Below are positions 48,701 to 52,483 of a stretch of DNA of 52,483 nucleotides, one piece after another (the first letter of the stretch is position 1; the number at the start of each line of letters is the position of its first letter). The stretch comes from Chthonomonadales bacterium (GTDB lineage: Bacteria; Armatimonadota; Chthonomonadetes; Chthonomonadales; CAJBBX01): assembly GCA_012517255.1 (NCBI GenBank), contig JAAYVH010000247.1:1-52483 (forward strand), read 5' to 3'. Made by a program: the position numbers and the translations under genes. Below the pieces are notes generated by a model. That model was not told where the DNA came from. It did no database searches and saw nothing but the letters and a program-made list of their open reading frames with translations.

Positions 48701-50028
48701 TGCTTCGGAACGGGGAACTCAGCGCTCTCTGTGCGGGCCTCGCGCAGGAACGCCTCCATACGGGCAAGCACCTCAGGATGCTGTGCAGCGACGTTGTCGG
48801 CCTCAGCAATATCGTTATTCAGGGCATACAGCTCCGTGTCGGTTCGCCCTGCTCGTCGCACGGCCTTCCATGCACCCATGCGTGCCGCCTGGCTGAACCC
48901 GCCCTCATGGAACTCCCAGTACATGGGCGGCCTGGCAGGCAACCGTCCGCCGAAGAGCGCGGGCACAACGGAGACGCCGTCGGTCTGGCCAGGGAGCGGC
49001 CTATCGAGCAGATCGCACACGGTCGGCAGAAAGTCCCAGAAGGCCCACGGCTCATCGCTGACGCTCCCGGGTCGAATCCGATCCTGCCACCGAACGATCA
49101 TGGGCACTCGAATGCCGCCCTCGTAGAGATCCCGCTTGATGCCCCGCAGAGGCCCGCTGCTGTTGAAGAAGGTCGGGCTATGCCCCCCCTCGCGGTGCGG
49201 CCCGTTGTCGCTCGTGAAGAAGACAATGGTATCACGGGACAGTCCTAGCGCGCCCAGTCGCTCCACGATGGCGCCGATGTCGCGATCCATGCGCGTGATG
49301 GTCGAAGCGAAGAGCTTTTCGACCTCCGGCCAGTCCTTGTCGAGGTACTCGGGCTCGATGCGGGGCGCTTCCATGGTCCGTGCGGTGCTGTTGGCATGGG
49401 GTCCCGTGTAGGCCAGGTACAGAAAGAACGGCCTGTCGGCGCTGCGCTCGATGAAATGAAGCGCCTCCCGCGTAAAGAGATCGTTGGAGTACGCGCCTCG
49501 CTGGTTGTTCCGGTTCTCCGGGATGGCTTCGCGCGTCTCGTTGCGCCACAGCTCCTGTGGGAAGCTGTTGTGGGCCAGCGCCTGGTTCAGATAGCCGTAG
49601 AAAAACTCGAAGCCCTGCCGATTGGGGATGCCTGTCGTGCCCGGCTCGCCCAGGCCCCACTTGCCGATCAGGGCTGTCGCGTAGCCCGCCGACCGGAAGA
49701 CCCCCGCCACGGAGTTCTCTCCGGGCCGAAGCGGCACAAGGGCATTGCCGCGCACGAACGCATGACCGGTGTGCAGTCCGGTCATGAGGCAGCAGCGCGA
49801 CGGCGCGCAGACGGTGCTGCCGGCGTAACATTGCATGAACCGGATGCCCCCGGCTGCCAGCCGATCTATGCTGGGCGTCTTGATGCGGTTCTGACCGTAG
49901 CATCCGAGATCGCCGTAGCCGAGGTCATCGGCCAGGATAAATACGACGTTCGGCGGGCGGCGACCCTCCGTAGGATCCAGCGAGGGTGTCCCTGTGGTGG
50001 CGGCAAAGATGGCCGCGATGGGCAGCAT
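48697..50028 (-). CDS. Type I sulfatase (Cys-type)
   Basis: 443 residues with an AGGAG site. PNVVFILADDLGYGDLGCYG supplies the Asp-Asp calcium ligands, and TVCAPSRCCLMTG carries the CxPSR formylglycine motif with Cys74 as the residue to be oxidised. ALIGKWGLG and FFTSDNGPHREGGHSPTF are further active-site segments, and GGIRVPMIVRW is the usual late motif. It hydrolyses sulfate esters, probably on polysaccharides. The N-terminus is hydrophobic but lacks a clear positive n-region, so export is uncertain. The radical-SAM maturase follows with a four-base overlap, which explains how Cys74 is modified. Confidence 0.95.
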   Translation of the reverse strand: MLPIAAIFAATTGTPSLDPTEGRRPPNVVFILADDLGYGDLGCYGQNRIKTPSIDRLAAGGIRFMQCYAGSTVCAPSRCCLMTGLHTGHAFVRGNALVPLRPGENSVAGVFRSAGYATALIGKWGLGEPGTTGIPNRQGFEFFYGYLNQALAHNSFPQELWRNETREAIPENRNNQRGAYSNDLFTREALHFIERSADRPFFLYLAYTGPHANSTARTMEAPRIEPEYLDKDWPEVEKLFASTITRMDRDIGAIVERLGALGLSRDTIVFFTSDNGPHREGGHSPTFFNSSGPLRGIKRDLYEGGIRVPMIVRWQDRIRPGSVSDEPWAFWDFLPTVCDLLDRPLPGQTDGVSVVPALFGGRLPARPPMYWEFHEGGFSQAARMGAWKAVRRAGRTDTELYALNNDIAEADNVAAQHPEVLARMEAFLREARTESAEFPVPKQ

Positions 50029-50077
50029 GGCGGCTCCTGTGCGAACTCGGCGGCGATGCCGGTAGCGTGACGTGCGT

Positions 50078-50105
50078 ATTATAGCCGGTAACCGTGTGCT
50101 ACAAT
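50078..50105. promoter_or_regulatory. Face-to-face divergent -10 boxes between sulfatase and DUF951 genes
   Basis: A minus-strand TATAAT (50083-50078) serves the sulfatase and a plus-strand TACAAT (50100-50105) serves the DUF951 gene. Each -35 region overlaps the other promoter's -10. The plus-strand start near 50112 supports 50136, not 50094, as the DUF951 start. Confidence 0.5.
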
Positions 50106-50135
50106 GCGAGGTTTGCAGGATGTGGACACGCGTCT

Positions 50136-50351
50136 ATGAGCATGATGCAGATATCTGTCGGTGATCGTGTCCGGTTGCGCAAGGCGCATCCGTGCGGAGG
50201 CGATGAGTGGATCGTCCACCGCACGGGCGCCGATGTCGGGCTGACATGCGCAACGTGCGGCAGGCGGGTGATGCTGGAGCGCGAGGTGTTCGAGCGGCGC
50301 GTTCGGATAGCCCGTCCGCCGGCGGCGACAACGCCGCAGGAGGAGTTTTGA
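50136..50351 (+). CDS. DUF951 family small zinc-type protein
   Basis: 71 residues from the ATG at 50136 (MSMMQISVGD). The whole family pattern is present: VGDRVRLRKAHPCGGDEWIVHRTGADVGLTCATCGRRVMLEREVFERRV, including the CGGDEW turn and the CATC pair likely to bind zinc. DUF951 proteins are about 60-70 residues and are widespread in Firmicutes, Chloroflexi and Armatimonadota, with no established function. The TGA stop overlaps the TTG start of the next gene. Confidence 0.88.
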   Translation: MSMMQISVGDRVRLRKAHPCGGDEWIVHRTGADVGLTCATCGRRVMLEREVFERRVRIARPPAATTPQEEF

Positions 50352-51553
50352 GGGTACACCGCACCTATCGAGCGGGCGTAGCCGAGATGGCGTCCGCGCT
50401 GTTGGTGACTGTGGCGATCGTCACCGTGGGCCAACAGCTTCTTACCCCAGACGACGGCGAGCCGTCCAACCAGACCGCGCCGGCAGTCTCCGCCACCATC
50501 TTGGTGGACTATGAGAAAGCTGCGACAGCGGTGACGGCCGGGTCTCTCAACGACCTCCGCCTTAGCGACAGCCATGCCGACGCGCTTCCGTGGCAAGGTT
50601 GGGTCTCGCTTGATGGCAAGCGCGTTGAGGCCACCAGCGATCACGAGGCGGTGCATGTTGCGGCATCGCGCATACCCGACGGCGTGGCGGTTGCTGTGTC
50701 GAACCCCGGGGCAGGTCCGGCATTGCTCAGGCTTCACGTGCGCATGCCGGCTGGCCGCTACACCATTGAGCGTCTTGTGTTCGGGCCCGATGGTTCCCGC
50801 ATCGAGAGGCTTCAGTCCAACGCCCTGAACAGCGCCGGCGCGATCCAGAAACCCGGATATCTGCCCGGCGGCACGGGGGCCGTCTACCGATTCGTGGACT
50901 ACGCGTCGGCTGCGGCAAGGGCCTACAGACGTGCGCTCCAGCACGCGCGCAGCTACCGTTCGGTCAACTCGCGGCAGAGCGCGATCATGGTGAGCGCTTT
51001 GCGCGAGTGGCCATGGATGCTGACGCAAGCGCAGAAGCTGCTGATTCGCGATGATGCCGTCGAGGCGCTCAAGCCCATCCACCGCGCCCTTCTGGGCGTC
51101 CGACATGCCCAGGCCGTGTGCGGAAACACCCCCGCATCGGGTCCGGCCGCGCGCCAGATCCTCGACCGCATGAGCGATGAGTTGCTTGCCCTCGAGAACG
51201 CCCTCGGCGAGTGCAGTGTTGCCGCTCTTGGCCTTCTGCCGTCTGCTACTTCGGGGACCGCCGAAGGACGTGTCAGCGTTGATGTGCGCGTGCGCAACTC
51301 GGGGTCGCATACGGTTTCTGCTGTGAAGCTGTGGGTGACAGGACCGCACGGGTCCAGCGTCGAACCATCGCTCCAGGCCGTGTTCGATTCGCTTCGCCCG
51401 GGCCAGGCTGCCATGGCGGCGTTCACCGCCACGTCGAAGGGCGTTGGGGCAACCGACGGCGAGGGGTCGGCGATCGGTCCGTCCGATCTGCAGGCGCACC
51501 TGTCCTACATTCGCGATCAGGCCCCAGCGCATGTGACCATCGCTGTGCGCTAG
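50348..51553 (+). CDS. Membrane-anchored protein of unknown function
   Basis: 401 residues from a TTG at 50348, which overlaps the DUF951 stop (TTGA) and has GGAGGAG four bases upstream; an internal ATG (MASALL) is the alternative. One N-terminal helix (MASALLVTVAIVTVGQQLL) anchors it outside the cytoplasm. An extracellular beta-rich region (VRMPAGRYTIERLVFGPDGSRIERL) follows, then a helical middle (ALQHARSYRSVNSRQSAIMVSALREW), and a C-terminal CARDB/NEW3-like Ig domain (VSVDVRVRNSGSHTVSAVKLWVTGP). No family is recognised. It may work with the following Ig/TPR protein. Confidence 0.68.
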   Translation: MRVHRTYRAGVAEMASALLVTVAIVTVGQQLLTPDDGEPSNQTAPAVSATILVDYEKAATAVTAGSLNDLRLSDSHADALPWQGWVSLDGKRVEATSDHEAVHVAASRIPDGVAVAVSNPGAGPALLRLHVRMPAGRYTIERLVFGPDGSRIERLQSNALNSAGAIQKPGYLPGGTGAVYRFVDYASAAARAYRRALQHARSYRSVNSRQSAIMVSALREWPWMLTQAQKLLIRDDAVEALKPIHRALLGVRHAQAVCGNTPASGPAARQILDRMSDELLALENALGECSVAALGLLPSATSGTAEGRVSVDVRVRNSGSHTVSAVKLWVTGPHGSSVEPSLQAVFDSLRPGQAAMAAFTATSKGVGATDGEGSAIGPSDLQAHLSYIRDQAPAHVTIAVR

Positions 51554-51601
51554 GACGCGCCAACAAGAGCATAACGCCAGTCGTAACAGGAGACCCACAC
51601 T

Positions 51602-52483
51602 ATGACGAGCTTCGCGCGCTTCGTGCGTGACTTCGCCGCGCTATCGTTGATCCTAGCGCTGGTGACAGCAGCCCGTGCAGGAACGGTGACGTTGAGCTTG
51701 AGCGAAGGTGAACGAGTGGCCGACACCGTCACGGTTACTGCCCGGGTCACCGGGTTCGAGGACGCCGGCGTTCGCGAAGTCGTCTTCCAGATCGACGGCA
51801 AGGAGCGAGCCACCGACAGCAGCATTCCCTACACGCTGAACTGGGACACGCTCGACGACTCGGACGGCCAGCACAGGGTCGCCGCCATCGCCACCGACAT
51901 GAACGGCGCCACAGCCCGCGCTGAGGTCACCGTGGTAGTGGATAACGAGCTCAGCAAGGGCGCCGAGCATCATGCCCGCATCGCGCTGGAGGCGATGGGC
52001 TCGAAGGACATCGAGCGAGCGACGCGCCACGCGCGCCGGGCGATCAAGATAGATGCCTCCAACCTGTCGGCTGCGCGAGCTTTGGCCGCCATCCATCGCG
52101 CCGCCAAGCAGTATGACAGCGCCATCGGCCTCCTGGAGCAGGCGGCTATCCCTGACGACGACACCGAGGCGAGGATGGAGCTTGCGGCGCTGTATGTGCT
52201 GCGCGGCGACGCAGGCGAGACCATGGACGCTCTGGTCATGGGGGCCCGCTCTGCCATGGACCAGGCGCAGAAGGCGATGCAGGCCCGACTGCGGGCGCTG
52301 AAGCCCGATGCCACGGCGCTGGAGAAGGGCGATGCAGCATTCGCGGTTCGCGACTGGACGGGCGCAGTGCGCGCCTACCAGACTGCGGGCGATCCAGCCA
52401 CCGCGGAACTAGGGGCCGTCAATCGGCTGCTGCTTGCCTATGCGCGCGCAGGGCGGCGTCGCGACTGTGATCTGCTGCTGCGG
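51602..52483 (+). CDS. Secreted Ig-like/TPR protein (3' end off the window)
   Basis: Translated directly: 294 codons from the ATG at 51602 to the window edge with no stop. An AGGAGA site lies eight bases upstream. A signal peptide (FAALSLILALVTAARAG) leads into an Ig-like domain (VADTVTVTARVTGFEDAGVREVVFQIDGKE, then YTLNWDTLDDSDGQHRVAAIATD), as in the Big_9/cadherin-like domains of surface proteins. From about residue 115 there are TPR units (RATRHARRAIKIDASNLSAARALAAIHRAAKQYDSAIGLLEQA, KGDAAFAVRDWTGAVRAYQTAGD). Probably exported and protein-binding. The rest lies outside the window. Confidence 0.85.
   Translation, partial: MTSFARFVRDFAALSLILALVTAARAGTVTLSLSEGERVADTVTVTARVTGFEDAGVREVVFQIDGKERATDSSIPYTLNWDTLDDSDGQHRVAAIATDMNGATARAEVTVVVDNELSKGAEHHARIALEAMGSKDIERATRHARRAIKIDASNLSAARALAAIHRAAKQYDSAIGLLEQAAIPDDDTEARMELAALYVLRGDAGETMDALVMGARSAMDQAQKAMQARLRALKPDATALEKGDAAFAVRDWTGAVRAYQTAGDPATAELGAVNRLLLAYARAGRRRDCDLLLR

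Noticed and set aside
47351-49126. 591-codon plus-strand frame opposite the sulfatase maturase
   Set aside because: It is antisense to an intact radical-SAM gene with all cysteine motifs.
51602-52483. The DGQHR string in the last gene as a second DndB-like domain
   Set aside because: It lies in a short Ig-like strand (LDDSDGQHRVAAIATD) of the type dG-H-l-a-A-D; the rest of the DGQHR domain is missing.

Overview
The window is GC-rich and fully bacterial. It suggests an uncultured Armatimonadota or a close relative. The clues are a prepilin with the H-X9-DG style C-terminus and the ARAREQAR head, a 651-residue DUF6785/OPT-like transporter, many secreted carbohydrate-active proteins, and dense operons joined by ATGA/GTGA overlaps. 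No rRNA, tRNA, IS element or CRISPR array was seen. The taxonomic call is an inference.

Left arm (1-15617, all minus strand). A long catabolic operon runs right to left: class III aminotransferase, D-lyxose-isomerase-like cupin, FGGY sugar kinase, creatininase-family amidase, URO-D-family protein, two paralogous secreted proteins, DUF6785 transporter, GH130-like enzyme, and the N-terminus of a glutamate/leucine-type dehydrogenase cut by the window edge. Genes abut or overlap except at three places: a plain 47-base gap before the kinase, and two spacers of more than 100 bases. Both large spacers are filled by heptanucleotide arrays, and related arrays sit inside two coding regions. Upstream lie a small membrane protein, a prepilin, a DeoR-type regulator with a good promoter, a cold-shock protein with a clear terminator, and a fatty-acid desaturase.

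Centre (15748-31000). A creatininase gene is broken by one in-frame TGA, followed by a lipoprotein and a GNAT. Then comes the most unusual element: a two-gene plus-strand cassette (18132-21229). It encodes a Dam-type adenine methylase, overlapped by a 760-residue protein that appears to join a PD-(D/E)XK nuclease-like domain, a DGQHR (DndB-like) domain and a C-terminal HEPN-like RX4H motif. This looks like an undescribed restriction or defence system. It is followed by a gluzincin-sialidase fusion, a three-gene minus operon, smpB, and a MacA/MacB-like export operon that lacks an ATPase and carries a degenerate acyl-carrier-like protein.

Right arm (31166-52483). A six-gene plus-strand operon encodes a DUF4175 protein, an alpha/alpha-toroid protein, a MoxR ATPase, a DUF58 protein and two VWA membrane proteins. 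Next is a tandem pair of S41 proteases behind a consensus promoter; the first has lost both catalytic residues. A membrane histidine kinase follows. A minus operon pairs a Cys-type sulfatase with its radical-SAM maturase and a GNAT. The window ends with a DUF951 protein, a membrane-anchored unknown and a truncated Ig/TPR protein.
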